Source: Sphingorhabdus lutea
Lineage (GTDB): Bacteria; Pseudomonadota; Alphaproteobacteria; Sphingomonadales; Sphingomonadaceae
Reading direction: 5' to 3'
Assembly (NCBI RefSeq): GCF_001889025.1
Contig: NZ_CP018154.1
Location: 796,501 to 860,500 of the forward strand
DNA length: 64,000 bases
The position numbers and the translations under genes were made by a program. Every line of letters begins with the position of its first letter. The first letter of the stretch is position 1. Shown here piece after piece: positions 17,400 to 27,163 of this stretch. The notes under the pieces were generated by a model. That model was not told the origin of the DNA, did no database searches, and worked only from the letters and a program-made list of their open reading frames with translations.

Positions 17400-20300
17400 T
17401 TATTTGCGCGCGCCTGAAAGGCCCATTGATCCAAATGCGCCCGCTTTTACTTCGCCGGTCAACGCATCGCCATCAACGGTTGCAGTGCCTTCCAAAGTCA
17501 TTGGCATTGGCACGGTCATGTTCATTGTCCATGTCAATATATTGCCGTCAACTTTACCATCGGTAATGTCCATTGTGCCCAGGCTGCCGGCCATGCTGCC
17601 GGTCCATGTTGCGCCATCGCTGTTCACGGTTAAAACGCCGCTTTGGTCGCCCATGGGGCTTTTAATTGTGACATTATATTCGCCATCTACTGCTGACATT
17701 GTTCCTTGCTCCTTTTTCTCATTCAATAATTTTGTAGCATTTGCTGCAACAGGAGTAGCAGCATTTTCCTGCATTTCAATTGGCAATCCTAATTGTTCCA
17801 ATTGCGGTTTTACTTTTGCAGCATCGCCAATAACCATCCATGTTATTTTCGTAGCGTCAACCAATGAACGCATTTCATCATTCATCGCCTTTGCGGTTAA
17901 GCCGCGATATTGATTGGCCAAGGTCTCGGCATAATTAAAGGGACGTTTGGCGAGTCGGTCGGCCTGCATTTGGGCCAAAACATCGCTTGATTGTTCATAG
18001 CTGCCCGGCAATTCCAAAACATTGCCCTTTATCGTGCGGTCCAATTCCTCCGCCGTTACACCATTGGCGCCATTATATGCATTTAATTGGTCCATCAATG
18101 CTTGAACCGAAGGGCCTGTTTGGTTGGTTTGCACGGGGGCAAGCATGAAATAGGGCACTTCATGTTCGGCATTGAAAACTTGCGCCCGCACACCATAGGA
18201 CCAGCCCTTTGTCTCACGCAAATCCATGTTAATGCGCGATAGGAATGATCCGCCAAATACTTCATTTGCCGCGCGGAAGGTCAGCAAATCATCGCTGCCC
18301 TTCTTGCCCGTAACCATGGCGCCAAGCACCAATGATTGCGGCGAATTTGGCCGATCGATTAACAGGATTTTGGAGATTGTTTTGGGGTTTTCAACATTGA
18401 AATTTTTGGCAGGGGCAGCCTTGCCCGATCCCTTCCATTTGCCAAAGCGCTGATTAAGCTCCTTGGTAATGGTGGCTAAATCGGTATCGCCGACGACGAA
18501 AATTTCTGCCTTTTCAGGATGCATCCATGCTTTATGGAAATTGACCAAATCATCACGGGTAACCGCCGAAACCGTTTGGGTATATCCACTGCCTGTTAAG
18601 GGCGTGTGATAGGGATGGTCTTTAGCAAAAATAAGCTCGGGCAATTTGCGAAATGCGGTGCCTTGCGGTTGTGTCTCTTCGCCCGCAATACGGGTGATTT
18701 GCTGTGTCCGAACACGCTCAATCTCTTTATTTGCAAAGGCAGGATTTTTAATAATATCTGCCAATAAATCCAATGAAGGGGACAGATTATCCTTTACCGC
18801 GCGCAGCGAAATTGTGGTGCGGTCAAGCGATGCACCCGCGCCAATGCTGGCTCCCAAACGTTCCTGTGCCTCGGCAATTTGAACCGAATTCAGGCTGGTC
18901 GTGCCTTCTTCCAATAAATTGGTCATCATAGATGTAATGCCCAATTTATCTTTGGGATCGGCGGCCTGTCCGGCATCAAAGCTAAATGCCACGCGCACCA
19001 TCGGCACGGCATCGCGCTTGGCAAAAAATAATTTAATGCCATTATTTAATGTTGCGCTTTCAACCACAGGAAAATCCAATTCTGGCGTTGGGCCTGCCTC
19101 TGGAAATTTGCTGCGATCGCCGTCAAATGCTTTTAACGCTTCTCCATTATTGATTTTTTCAGGTGACATATAATAATTGGGTGCGGCAAAGGCGCTATTT
19201 TCATTATTGGTGAAACCTGAACTTAAATTTTCAGGCGCAATAACACCGCCGCCGCCGCTTACTTCTTTATATTCTTCTCTTTCACCGGGGATAACCTTTA
19301 TTTCCGCCATGGGGCGGGAAAGCCATTTTTTCATTGATGCGACAACCGAAGCGGGGTCAACATTGGCAAGGCGGTTTAACTCCGCCTTATAATAGTTGGA
19401 ATCGCCGGCAAATAATTTGCCCTGCGCCAATGCAGTGGCCTTGCCCCCAAAACCGCCAACTTGTTCCAAACCGCTAATATAATCGGCGGCCTCGCTTGCC
19501 GCGACGCGCTGCACCTCATCCTTGGTAGGGCCATTGGCGATATAATCGGCCATAATCTCGTCAAGCCTTTTGGTCGCGGCATCGGCATCTCCGCCATTTT
19601 TAATATCCATGCTGACGGAAAATAGGCTGCCATGCATGAACGGCAGGACAGAGGCCGAAACGCGCACGGCCAATTCCTCATCCCGCACCAAAATATTGTC
19701 TAAGCGAGAGGAAGAAAGGCCGCCCAATACCGACGCGCCAACGCGCAAGGGCGTAAATTCGGGATCGGCAAGGCCCGGCACAACCCAGCTGCGTGAAATA
19801 CGGGTAACGGGCACTTTATCCTTCATCACAATTTTCTTATCCGCATCCAAAGTGGGGATGGGCGCGTTGACCGGCTCTACTTTCTTGCCGCGCGGAATAT
19901 CGCCAAACCATTTTTGAACGGCGGTTTTTGCCTCGGCTGTATTTATATCACCGGCTAGGACCAAAATCGCATTATTGGGGCCATAATGATCCGTGAACCA
20001 TTGTTTCATATCGTCTAAAGATGCAGCTTCCAAATCCTCCAATGATCCAATGGTGCTGTGTCCATAGGGGTGGCCCTCGGGAAATAATAATTTAATCTGT
20101 TCATAATTGACAAGGCCAAAGGGTTGATTGTCACCTTGGCGTTTTTCGTTGGAAACCACGCCAATTTGATTGTCCAATTTTTCCTTATCAATGGCGTTTA
20201 ACAAATGACCCATTCGGTCCGATTCCAAAAATAATGCGGAATCCAGCGCACTGGTCGGCACGGTTTGGAAATAATTTGTACGGTCCAGCCATGTGGTTCC

Positions 20301-20687
20301 ATTATAATCAGTTGCGCCAATGCGTTGTAAATATTGGAAAAAATCACCGTCGGCATTTTCTGATCCATTGAACATAATATGTTCAAATAAATGGGCATAG
20401 CCTGTCTTGCCCTTTGGTTCATGTTTTGACCCCACATCATACCAAATGGAAACCGCCACTATGGGGGCTTTGCGATCTTCATGCACGATAACGGTTAGGC
20501 CATTATCCAATGTAAATTCCTCATGCGGGATATCCACTTTGGACACCAAATCGGCAACCGGTGCGCCCTTAAATTCAGGTGCTTTTTTGGCGGGCGCGGC
20601 GGCCATAGCGGGAAGGTTGAACGACACAGCCATCACCGATGTTGCACTTAACAATGCGGCGGCCAATTTAAGTTGACGAATATTCAT
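17400..20687 (-). CDS. periplasmic M16 zinc peptidase, two modules plus a C-terminal beta domain
   Basis: A 1095-residue pitrilysin-type peptidase. The signal peptide ends near PAMAAA. The N-terminal module carries the inverse zinc motif HLFEH (H99, H103) in AHLFEHIMFNGSEN, with the further ligand Glu expected in the following helix. The second module (from about residue 560) has no HxxEH and would be structural, as in two-module M16 proteins. The last 100 residues (YNVTIKSPMGDQSGVLTVNS onward, ending in SMGLSGARK) form a separate Gly/Thr-rich beta domain. I chose ATG 20687 (MNIRQLK) because AGAGG lies about 10 nt before it and the signal peptide starts there. A terminator follows. Confidence 0.93.
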   Translation of the reverse strand: MNIRQLKLAAALLSATSVMAVSFNLPAMAAAPAKKAPEFKGAPVADLVSKVDIPHEEFTLDNGLTVIVHEDRKAPIVAVSIWYDVGSKHEPKGKTGYAHLFEHIMFNGSENADGDFFQYLQRIGATDYNGTTWLDRTNYFQTVPTSALDSALFLESDRMGHLLNAIDKEKLDNQIGVVSNEKRQGDNQPFGLVNYEQIKLLFPEGHPYGHSTIGSLEDLEAASLDDMKQWFTDHYGPNNAILVLAGDINTAEAKTAVQKWFGDIPRGKKVEPVNAPIPTLDADKKIVMKDKVPVTRISRSWVVPGLADPEFTPLRVGASVLGGLSSSRLDNILVRDEELAVRVSASVLPFMHGSLFSVSMDIKNGGDADAATKRLDEIMADYIANGPTKDEVQRVAASEAADYISGLEQVGGFGGKATALAQGKLFAGDSNYYKAELNRLANVDPASVVASMKKWLSRPMAEIKVIPGEREEYKEVSGGGGVIAPENLSSGFTNNENSAFAAPNYYMSPEKINNGEALKAFDGDRSKFPEAGPTPELDFPVVESATLNNGIKLFFAKRDAVPMVRVAFSFDAGQAADPKDKLGITSMMTNLLEEGTTSLNSVQIAEAQERLGASIGAGASLDRTTISLRAVKDNLSPSLDLLADIIKNPAFANKEIERVRTQQITRIAGEETQPQGTAFRKLPELIFAKDHPYHTPLTGSGYTQTVSAVTRDDLVNFHKAWMHPEKAEIFVVGDTDLATITKELNQRFGKWKGSGKAAPAKNFNVENPKTISKILLIDRPNSPQSLVLGAMVTGKKGSDDLLTFRAANEVFGGSFLSRINMDLRETKGWSYGVRAQVFNAEHEVPYFMLAPVQTNQTGPSVQALMDQLNAYNGANGVTAEELDRTIKGNVLELPGSYEQSSDVLAQMQADRLAKRPFNYAETLANQYRGLTAKAMNDEMRSLVDATKITWMVIGDAAKVKPQLEQLGLPIEMQENAATPVAANATKLLNEKKEQGTMSAVDGEYNVTIKSPMGDQSGVLTVNSDGATWTGSMAGSLGTMDITDGKVDGNILTWTMNMTVPMPMTLEGTATVDGDALTGEVKAGAFGSMGLSGARK

Positions 20688-20788
20688 AAATGGGATCCCT
20701 CTTTGAATGCGTCCGAAACAGGCGCAATTATTATTGATTAAATAGTATCGCGCCATTGGAAAGATGCAAATTTTTTGACCCTTTGTTT

Positions 20789-20823
20789 CGACAAACGACA
20801 TGGCGGCCCGACAAATGGCATGG
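20789..20823. repeat. pair of 15-bp direct repeats with 20-bp period
   Basis: CGACAAACGACATGG (20789-20803) and CGACAAATGGCATGG (20809-20823) match at 13 of 15 positions. They lie in the 297-bp divergent spacer between the M16 peptidase and clpB. A 20-bp period places both copies on about the same DNA face, as expected of an operator. Confidence 0.6.
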
Positions 20824-20891
20824 TTTTTTCATAAATATTCCCAACATGTTTATTGAGTGAAATATAATTTTTATGGAATATGGCCAAAGGG

Positions 20892-20920
20892 CTTGTGTGG
20901 TAAAAATGCAACATTATATT
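20892..20920 (+). promoter_or_regulatory. possible heat-shock (RpoH) promoter of clpB
   Basis: CTTG at 20892-20895 and CATTATATT at 20912-20920 are 16 bp apart, resembling the alphaproteobacterial RpoH pattern CTTG...C-TATNT. The match is partial. No CIRCE element is present in the spacer. Confidence 0.35.
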
Positions 20921-20984
20921 ATGGCTATAAGCGCCTAAATATAATTTAGGGAACGGCAATTTTATTTGTTGAAAAGGGCAGCGT

Positions 20985-23570
20985 ATGAATTTGGATAAAT
21001 ATACCGACCGCGCAAAGGGATTTTTACAAAGCGCGCAAACTGTGGCGATACGAATGAGTCATCAGCGCATTACGCCGCTGCACATGTTAAAGGCTTTATT
21101 GGAAGATAATCAGGGCATGGCAAGCGGTCTGATGACCAAGGCCGGCGGCGATGCACAGCGTGCGCATGATGATGTGGATAAGGCATTGGCCAAAATTCCG
21201 GCGGTTAGCGGCGGCGGAGCAGATACTGCGCCCGGATTAAATAATGATCTGGTGCGTATAATGGATTTGGCCGAGCAGGCAGCGGAAAAAGCAGGCGACA
21301 GCTATGTCACGGTGGAGCGTATTTTATTGGCGTTCAGCCTGTCCCGTACAAGCGAGGCAGGGCGTATTCTGGCTGATGCTGGATTAACCGCAGAGGCATT
21401 AAATGGCGCGATAAACGACCTTCGCGGCGGGCGCACCGCCGACACGCAAAGCGCAGAAGATCGCTATGATGCATTGAAAAAATTTGCGCGTGATTTGACC
21501 GAAGTGGCGCGGGAAGGTAAATTAGACCCCGTTATTGGCCGCGATGAGGAAATACGCCGCACCGTCCAAATTCTTGCCCGCCGGACCAAAAATAACCCCG
21601 TGCTTATTGGTGAGCCTGGCGTTGGTAAAACCGCCATTGCCGAGGGGCTGGCCCTTCGCATTGCCAATGGTGATGTGCCCGATAGTTTGAAGGATCGCAG
21701 CCTGATGTCGCTTGACATGGGTTCGTTAATTGCGGGCGCAAAATATCGCGGCGAATTTGAGGAACGGTTAAAGGGCGTTTTGGATGAGGTGAAACAGGCC
21801 GAGGGGCAAATCATTCTGTTCATTGATGAAATGCATATTTTAATCGGCGCAGGCAAAAGCGAAGGGGCAATGGATGCGTCCAATTTGTTAAAACCCGCAC
21901 TTGCGCGGGGAGAGCTGCACTGCATTGGCGCGACCACATTGGATGAATATCAAAAACATGTGGAAAAAGACCCTGCACTGCAACGGCGTTTCCAACCGGT
22001 ATTTGTTGGTGAACCCACGGTGGAGGATAGTATTTCCATCTTGCGCGGCTTAAAAGAAAAATATGAATTGCACCATGGTGTGCGCATTACCGATGGCGCA
22101 TTGGTATCTGCCGCGACATTATCCAACCGTTATATTTCGGACCGTTTCCTGCCCGATAAAGCCATTGATTTAATGGACGAGGCGGCAAGCCGTATCCGTA
22201 TGGAGGTGGAATCTAAACCCGAAGAAATTGAAAATTTGGACCGCCGTATCATTCAATTAAAAATTGAGCGTGAGGCACTGCAAAAGGAAAAGGATAGCGC
22301 TTCCAAAGACCGATTGGCAAATTTAGAGAATGAACTGGCCAATTTGGAACAGCAATCAAGCGAATTGACCCAGCGTTGGCACGCCGAAAAAGACAAAATT
22401 TCGGCCGAAGCCAAGTTGAAAGAGGAATTGGATGCCGCCCGTATTGCGTTGGAGCAGGCGCAAAGGGCAGGTGATTTGGCCAAGGCGGGTGAATTGCAAT
22501 ATGGTACAATTCCTCAATTGGAAAAGAAATTGGCAGAGGCCAGCGAACAGGCCGGAAATGCCATGTTACGTGAAGAAGTAACTTCGGAAGATATTGCCTC
22601 CGTCGTGTCCAAATGGACCGGAATCCCCGTTGATCGGATGATGGAGGGGGAGCGTGAAAAGCTGCTCGCCATGGAAGAGGTGATTGGCAAGCGCGTTATC
22701 GGCCAAAAAGATGCGGTGGATGCTGTGTCAAAGGCGGTGCGCCGGTCACGTGCGGGGTTGCAAGATCCCAACCGTCCGCTTGGCAGTTTTCTATTCCTTG
22801 GCCCAACGGGCGTAGGTAAAACGGAGCTGACCAAGGCATTGGCATCATTTTTATTTGATGATGACAGCGCGATGCTGCGTATAGATATGAGCGAATTTAT
22901 GGAAAAGCACAGCGTGGCGCGGCTTATCGGTGCGCCTCCGGGCTATGTTGGTTATGAAGAGGGCGGTGTTTTAACCGAATCGGTTCGCCGTCGTCCATAT
23001 CAAGTTATTTTATTTGACGAGGTGGAAAAGGCGCATGGCGATGTGTTTAACATTCTGCTTCAGGTGTTGGACGATGGCCGTTTAACCGATGGACAGGGGC
23101 GCACGGTTGATTTTGCCAATACGCTTATCATCCTTACCTCCAACCTTGGTTCGCAGCATTTGGCCGCATTGGAAGATGGCGAGGATGTGGCAAAGGCCGA
23201 ACCGGCGGTGATGGAAATTGTGCGCGGGCATTTCCGGCCCGAATTTCTTAATCGTTTGGATGAAATTGTGCTGTTCCACCGCCTTGGCGCGGCGGATATG
23301 GAACCCATTGTGGAAATTCAGGTGGCGCGGGTTCAAAAATTACTAAAAGACCGCAAAATCAATATAGAGCTTAGCGATAAGGCAAAATCATGGCTTGGCC
23401 GTGTGGGATATGATCCGGTTTATGGGGCGCGGCCATTAAAACGTGCGGTGCAAAAATATTTGCAAGACCCGCTGGCTGATTTAATCCTGCGTGGGGATGT
23501 GCCCGATGGCAGCACGCTGAAAATTGATGATGGTGACGGCGCATTGAATATAAAGGTAGGGAAGAAGTAA
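20985..23570 (+). CDS. clpB: ATP-dependent disaggregase ClpB
   Basis: Solubilises aggregated proteins together with DnaK. The 861-residue length is normal. Order: N-terminal Clp repeat domain ([21 protein letters not shown]), first AAA+ module with Walker [14 protein letters not shown] and Walker [11 protein letters not shown], a coiled-coil middle domain (about residues 400-525), second AAA+ module with [12 protein letters not shown] and [11 protein letters not shown], and a C-terminal D2-small domain ([15 protein letters not shown]). No ClpP-binding loop is expected. It starts after AAAGGGCAGCGT and is divergent from the M16 gene. Confidence 0.98.
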   Translation: MNLDKYTDRAKGFLQSAQTVAIRMSHQRITPLHMLKALLEDNQGMASGLMTKAGGDAQRAHDDVDKALAKIPAVSGGGADTAPGLNNDLVRIMDLAEQAAEKAGDSYVTVERILLAFSLSRTSEAGRILADAGLTAEALNGAINDLRGGRTADTQSAEDRYDALKKFARDLTEVAREGKLDPVIGRDEEIRRTVQILARRTKNNPVLIGEPGVGKTAIAEGLALRIANGDVPDSLKDRSLMSLDMGSLIAGAKYRGEFEERLKGVLDEVKQAEGQIILFIDEMHILIGAGKSEGAMDASNLLKPALARGELHCIGATTLDEYQKHVEKDPALQRRFQPVFVGEPTVEDSISILRGLKEKYELHHGVRITDGALVSAATLSNRYISDRFLPDKAIDLMDEAASRIRMEVESKPEEIENLDRRIIQLKIEREALQKEKDSASKDRLANLENELANLEQQSSELTQRWHAEKDKISAEAKLKEELDAARIALEQAQRAGDLAKAGELQYGTIPQLEKKLAEASEQAGNAMLREEVTSEDIASVVSKWTGIPVDRMMEGEREKLLAMEEVIGKRVIGQKDAVDAVSKAVRRSRAGLQDPNRPLGSFLFLGPTGVGKTELTKALASFLFDDDSAMLRIDMSEFMEKHSVARLIGAPPGYVGYEEGGVLTESVRRRPYQVILFDEVEKAHGDVFNILLQVLDDGRLTDGQGRTVDFANTLIILTSNLGSQHLAALEDGEDVAKAEPAVMEIVRGHFRPEFLNRLDEIVLFHRLGAADMEPIVEIQVARVQKLLKDRKINIELSDKAKSWLGRVGYDPVYGARPLKRAVQKYLQDPLADLILRGDVPDGSTLKIDDGDGALNIKVGKK

Positions 23571-23632
23571 ATATTCCATACTATAATTATAGGCTGGTAT
23601 TTATAATGATAAATGGCGGCCTATTTTATGGC

Positions 23633-23659
23633 TTGCCCTGTTAAATCAATAAAGGGCAA
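23633..23659. repeat. inverted repeat after clpB
   Basis: TTGCCCT (23633-23639) and AGGGCAA (23653-23659) pair across a 13-nt AT-rich loop. No T run follows on either strand, so it is a weak terminator candidate or another stem. Confidence 0.35.
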
Positions 23660-23734
23660 TGATGGGAAAACGCCTACTCGACAATGACATAAAAAATTGC
23701 CATTGATGCGGTAAATTTTACAAAGGATAAATAA

Positions 23735-24637
23735 ATGCCATCAGGTCTTGCCGCATTATTGGATGATATTGCCACCATTGCAAAGGTGGCGGCAGCATCG
23801 GTTGATGATATTTCATTGGCGGCAGGTAAGGCCAGTACAAAGGCGGCCGGCGTGGTGATTGACGATACCGCCGTAACCCCGCAATATGTGACCGGATTTA
23901 CCCCCGATCGTGAATTGCCCATTATTTGGCGCATTGCCAAGGGTTCTTTGGTCAATAAATTGGTCTTCATCCTGCCCGCTGCTTTAATGTTAAGCGCGTT
24001 TCTGCCCTGGCTTATCACCCCTATTTTGATGATAGGCGGGGCATATTTATGTTTTGAGGGCGCGGAAAAAATCATCCATAAATTAAGCCCGCATCAAGAT
24101 GAGACGCTGAAAGAAAAATTTGAAGAAGTGTGCAGCAAAACGCATGAGGAAGAAATGGTAAAGGGCGCAGTGCGCACCGATTTTATTTTGTCAGCGGAAA
24201 TTATGGCGATTTCTTTAAAAGAAGTGGCAAGCGATTATCCCCAAATTTGGATGCAGGCGGCGGCCCTTATCATCGTGGCGATTGGGATAACCATCGCGGT
24301 TTATGGTGTGGTCGGCTTAATCGTCAAAATGGATGATATTGGGTTGAACCTTGCAAAGCGGGAAAATGGCGGCGTGGCCAAATTTGGACGTGGGATGGTT
24401 CTTGCTATGCCGAAATTATTGGGCGCGTTGGCATTTATCGGCACGGCGGCCATGCTGTGGGTGGGCGGTCAAATCATTGTCCACGGCGTTGGTTTGCACC
24501 CCAATAATTGGGTGGGGATGCATGACGGCGCGGCGGCATGGATTGCCGATGCGGTTATTTCCGGCATTATCGGCCTTGCCATTGGCGGGGTAATTGCCAT
24601 GATTTACGGCGCGGCGAAGGGGAAGAAGGCAGGGTGA
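23735..24637 (+). CDS. DUF808 family inner-membrane protein (YedI-like)
   Basis: A 300-residue protein opening with MPSGLAALLDDIATIAKVAA and DDTAVTPQYVTGF, the hallmark of DUF808. Several hydrophobic segments follow (about residues 80-110, 165-195, 220-250, 268-292). The family has no established function. A cytoplasmic acidic middle part (LSPHQDETLKEKFEEVCSKT) lies between helices. Ribosome site AAGG lies 8 nt upstream of the ATG. Confidence 0.9.
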   Translation: MPSGLAALLDDIATIAKVAAASVDDISLAAGKASTKAAGVVIDDTAVTPQYVTGFTPDRELPIIWRIAKGSLVNKLVFILPAALMLSAFLPWLITPILMIGGAYLCFEGAEKIIHKLSPHQDETLKEKFEEVCSKTHEEEMVKGAVRTDFILSAEIMAISLKEVASDYPQIWMQAAALIIVAIGITIAVYGVVGLIVKMDDIGLNLAKRENGGVAKFGRGMVLAMPKLLGALAFIGTAAMLWVGGQIIVHGVGLHPNNWVGMHDGAAAWIADAVISGIIGLAIGGVIAMIYGAAKGKKAG

Positions 24638-24691
24638 TTGCGCCTTTGCCATAAATAAAAATATCGCCCATTCATTGGGCATAATATTTAT

Positions 24692-24720
24692 TTGACACAA
24701 GCTTTTTATTGGCAAATAAT
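24692..24720 (+). promoter_or_regulatory. sigma-70-type promoter of the desaturase operon
   Basis: A perfect -35 TTGACA (24692-24697), a 17-bp spacer and AATAAT (24715-24720, 5 of 6 matches to TATAAT). The predicted start near 24727 would leave a leader of about 20 nt containing AAAGGGG before the ATG at 24749. Confidence 0.6.
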
Positions 24721-24748
24721 ATCCCCAATAAATAAAGGGGTTATGTCA

Positions 24749-25762
24749 ATGGCTGTGCGTAATTTGGGCTCACAATATCCTAACCCTTCATATAATGACC
24801 CTCATAAAGTAAATTTCTTAATCGATTATGGGCCGAGCGGTGATAATTTGGGAGACCCCTTCAACGGGACCGTGAAAATTGATTGGGCAAGCATTTGCTG
24901 GAATGGCGGAATGTTATCCATTTGGGTTGTCGCCGGACCAATATTTTTTAGTTGGTCTGCTTTATTATTATTTATAATTTGTACAGCCTTGGCTTTACTC
25001 CTTGGCCATAGCATCGGTTATCATCGTAAAATGATACATAATAGCTTTGAATGTTCTACCATGACCGAATATATTTTAATTTGGTTTGGCGCATGGGTTG
25101 GGATGTCAGGCCCCAAGGGGATTATTAGAGCGCATGACCGGCGCGATTGGGCGCAACGACACAAAAAATGCCATCCCTATTTCGCACATAAAAGCCCGAT
25201 AATCAAAGATGCATGGTGGCAAATATATTGTAAATTGGAACTGGAAAAAGAACCTGAATTTAATTTTAGGTATATAGGCCGCGATCCATTTTATATATGG
25301 TTGGAAAAATATTGGCATTGGCAGCAATTGCCTGTTGCAATAATATTTTATCTGGTCGGAGGATGGGCTTGGGTCATATGGGGTGTGGCTGCACGGATCG
25401 CCATTTCCAACCATGGGCATTGGTTAATCGGATATTTTGCACATAATAAAGGGCCGCAATCTCATCTTGTATGCGGTGCTGGAGTTCAGGCATTTGATGT
25501 TCCATGGGCCGCAATTGTTACCATGGGGGAAGCATGGCATAATAACCATCATGCCTTTCCGGGTTCCGCAAAAATTGGTTTATATAAGCATCAAAGCGAT
25601 TGGGGTTATGATTTTATTCAATTGATGGAATATTTGGGCGTTTTTTGGAATGTGCAAACACCAGAAAATTTACCGCATCGAGGCGGATTGATACAGGTAA
25701 AAGGGCATAATAAGGCCAGCATTATTAACAAAAATAAACAGATAAGGGATCATCTGGCATGA
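24749..25762 (+). CDS. fatty acid (acyl-CoA type) desaturase
   Basis: An integral-membrane di-iron enzyme that would insert a double bond into an acyl chain. It has 337 residues. The three histidine clusters are HSIGYHRKMIH, HDRRDWAQRHKKCHPYF and GEAWHNNHHAFPGSA, the last being typical of the delta-9 class. Hydrophobic hairpins lie at about residues 48-82 and 205-245. I chose ATG 24749 because AAAGGGG lies 8 nt before it; an in-frame ATG at 24743 is too close. It overlaps the next gene by 4 bp. No electron-transfer domain is fused. Confidence 0.9.
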   Translation: MAVRNLGSQYPNPSYNDPHKVNFLIDYGPSGDNLGDPFNGTVKIDWASICWNGGMLSIWVVAGPIFFSWSALLLFIICTALALLLGHSIGYHRKMIHNSFECSTMTEYILIWFGAWVGMSGPKGIIRAHDRRDWAQRHKKCHPYFAHKSPIIKDAWWQIYCKLELEKEPEFNFRYIGRDPFYIWLEKYWHWQQLPVAIIFYLVGGWAWVIWGVAARIAISNHGHWLIGYFAHNKGPQSHLVCGAGVQAFDVPWAAIVTMGEAWHNNHHAFPGSAKIGLYKHQSDWGYDFIQLMEYLGVFWNVQTPENLPHRGGLIQVKGHNKASIINKNKQIRDHLA

Positions 25763-27144
25763 TCAAATATTTCGCATTATCGGGCCAGACAGCACCATTA
25801 AGATTTGCACTTATAGCATCTATGCTATTATTCTCGCCTTATATTTTTATAATGTTGCTAGCCCATTTTCATCATATCAAATTGACTTTTGATATAGATT
25901 TTTGGCTCTTCCCAATCCGCGAAGGCGCAATGATGCCCAGCGGTGAACCGTATATCGCCGTATTTTCCTTTATATTTTGCCTTCTGATTTCTTGGCTATT
26001 GGGGATATATGCATTTCGGCGAGCAAATTGGTCTGGTGCTGGACATATGTTTGCCTTGTTTGCCATTGTCCCGACAATTCAAATTTTGGCCGTCTTAATC
26101 ATCGCTTTCTTTCCTAAAAGCGCTCAATCAAATAATGATGCAGCCTTAGACGATATAAATTTGAACGGTGAAAAAAATAAAAAAGATATTTTAATAGGCA
26201 TTTTATCAGGCGGCACCATCATTGTCATGTCGGTCGTGGTGTCGGCGTTAACTTTTGGCGCATATGGATGGGGTTTATTTGTCGCAACACCGTTAATTGT
26301 CGGGGCGACCACGGCCTATATTTCAAATCGCAATGCCGCTTTGTCGCAAAGTCAAACCAATAAATATGTATTGGCAGCATCCATGCTTGGCACTTTAGCC
26401 TTATTGATGTTGGCATTGGAGGGGTTTTATTGCATATTATTAATTGCTCCCTTGGCCATGATAATGGCAATTATTGGTGGGTTTATGGGACGTAGGATTG
26501 CCATTGCAAAAAATGGCCGAAGCAGCACATTGTCAAGCATTGCAATGTTGCCATTTATTTTTGCTATTGAGGCCGCAATGCCGCCTGAATTAACAATAAA
26601 TGCAAGTGAGGAAATCATTATATCGGCATCGCCAAATATCGTATGGGATGCATTAACCAGCAATAAACCAATTAATATCTCACCCGGAATTGTTGGGGCT
26701 GCTGGTCTGGCCTATCCGTTGAAAAGCGAATTGAAAGCAAAAAAAGAGGGCGGTGAACGAATTGGTGTTTTTTCAACCGGAATGGCCCGTGAAATTATTA
26801 CTGTTTGGCAGGCTGAACAAAGATTGGAATTTAAGGTTTTGGAACAACCCCCTGCTATGGAAGAAATGAGCCCATATCGCAAAGTTCATGCGCCGCATTT
26901 ATCAGGATATTTTGATACAGGAAAAACAGAATTCAGCTTAACATCTATGCCAAATAATCGCACCAAATTAACGGTTCGCTCCACGCATATATTACGTATT
27001 GACCCAATATTATATTGGGAACCCGTCGCAAGCTGGGCTATTGGTCAAAATATGAAACGTGTATTATTGTCAATCAAAAATGAAGCTGAAAATCGAAAAT
27101 CCAAAATTATATCCGCCGCATCATATCGCAATTCGGCGGGGTGA
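25759..27144 (+). CDS. multi-span membrane protein with C-terminal SRPBCC (START-like) domain
   Basis: A 461-residue protein. About seven hydrophobic segments occupy residues 14-275. The C-terminal third (from about 285) reads as a SRPBCC lipid-binding fold: EEIIISASPNIVWDALTS at the start, FSTGMAREIITVWQAEQRLEF in the middle and TKLTVRSTHILRIDP near the end, the usual strand-helix rhythm. It overlaps the desaturase by 4 bp, so both are made together. I infer that it presents or senses a lipid or fatty acid linked to the desaturase. No characterised homologue comes to mind. Confidence 0.75.
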   Translation: MIKYFALSGQTAPLRFALIASMLLFSPYIFIMLLAHFHHIKLTFDIDFWLFPIREGAMMPSGEPYIAVFSFIFCLLISWLLGIYAFRRANWSGAGHMFALFAIVPTIQILAVLIIAFFPKSAQSNNDAALDDINLNGEKNKKDILIGILSGGTIIVMSVVVSALTFGAYGWGLFVATPLIVGATTAYISNRNAALSQSQTNKYVLAASMLGTLALLMLALEGFYCILLIAPLAMIMAIIGGFMGRRIAIAKNGRSSTLSSIAMLPFIFAIEAAMPPELTINASEEIIISASPNIVWDALTSNKPINISPGIVGAAGLAYPLKSELKAKKEGGERIGVFSTGMAREIITVWQAEQRLEFKVLEQPPAMEEMSPYRKVHAPHLSGYFDTGKTEFSLTSMPNNRTKLTVRSTHILRIDPILYWEPVASWAIGQNMKRVLLSIKNEAENRKSKIISAASYRNSAG

Positions 27145-27163
27145 TTCCAAATTACTTACCATT

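Noticed and set aside
23674..24075. 133-residue minus-strand frame over the DUF808 start
   Set aside because: Antisense to the conserved DUF808 N-terminus and lacks its own motif or ribosome site.
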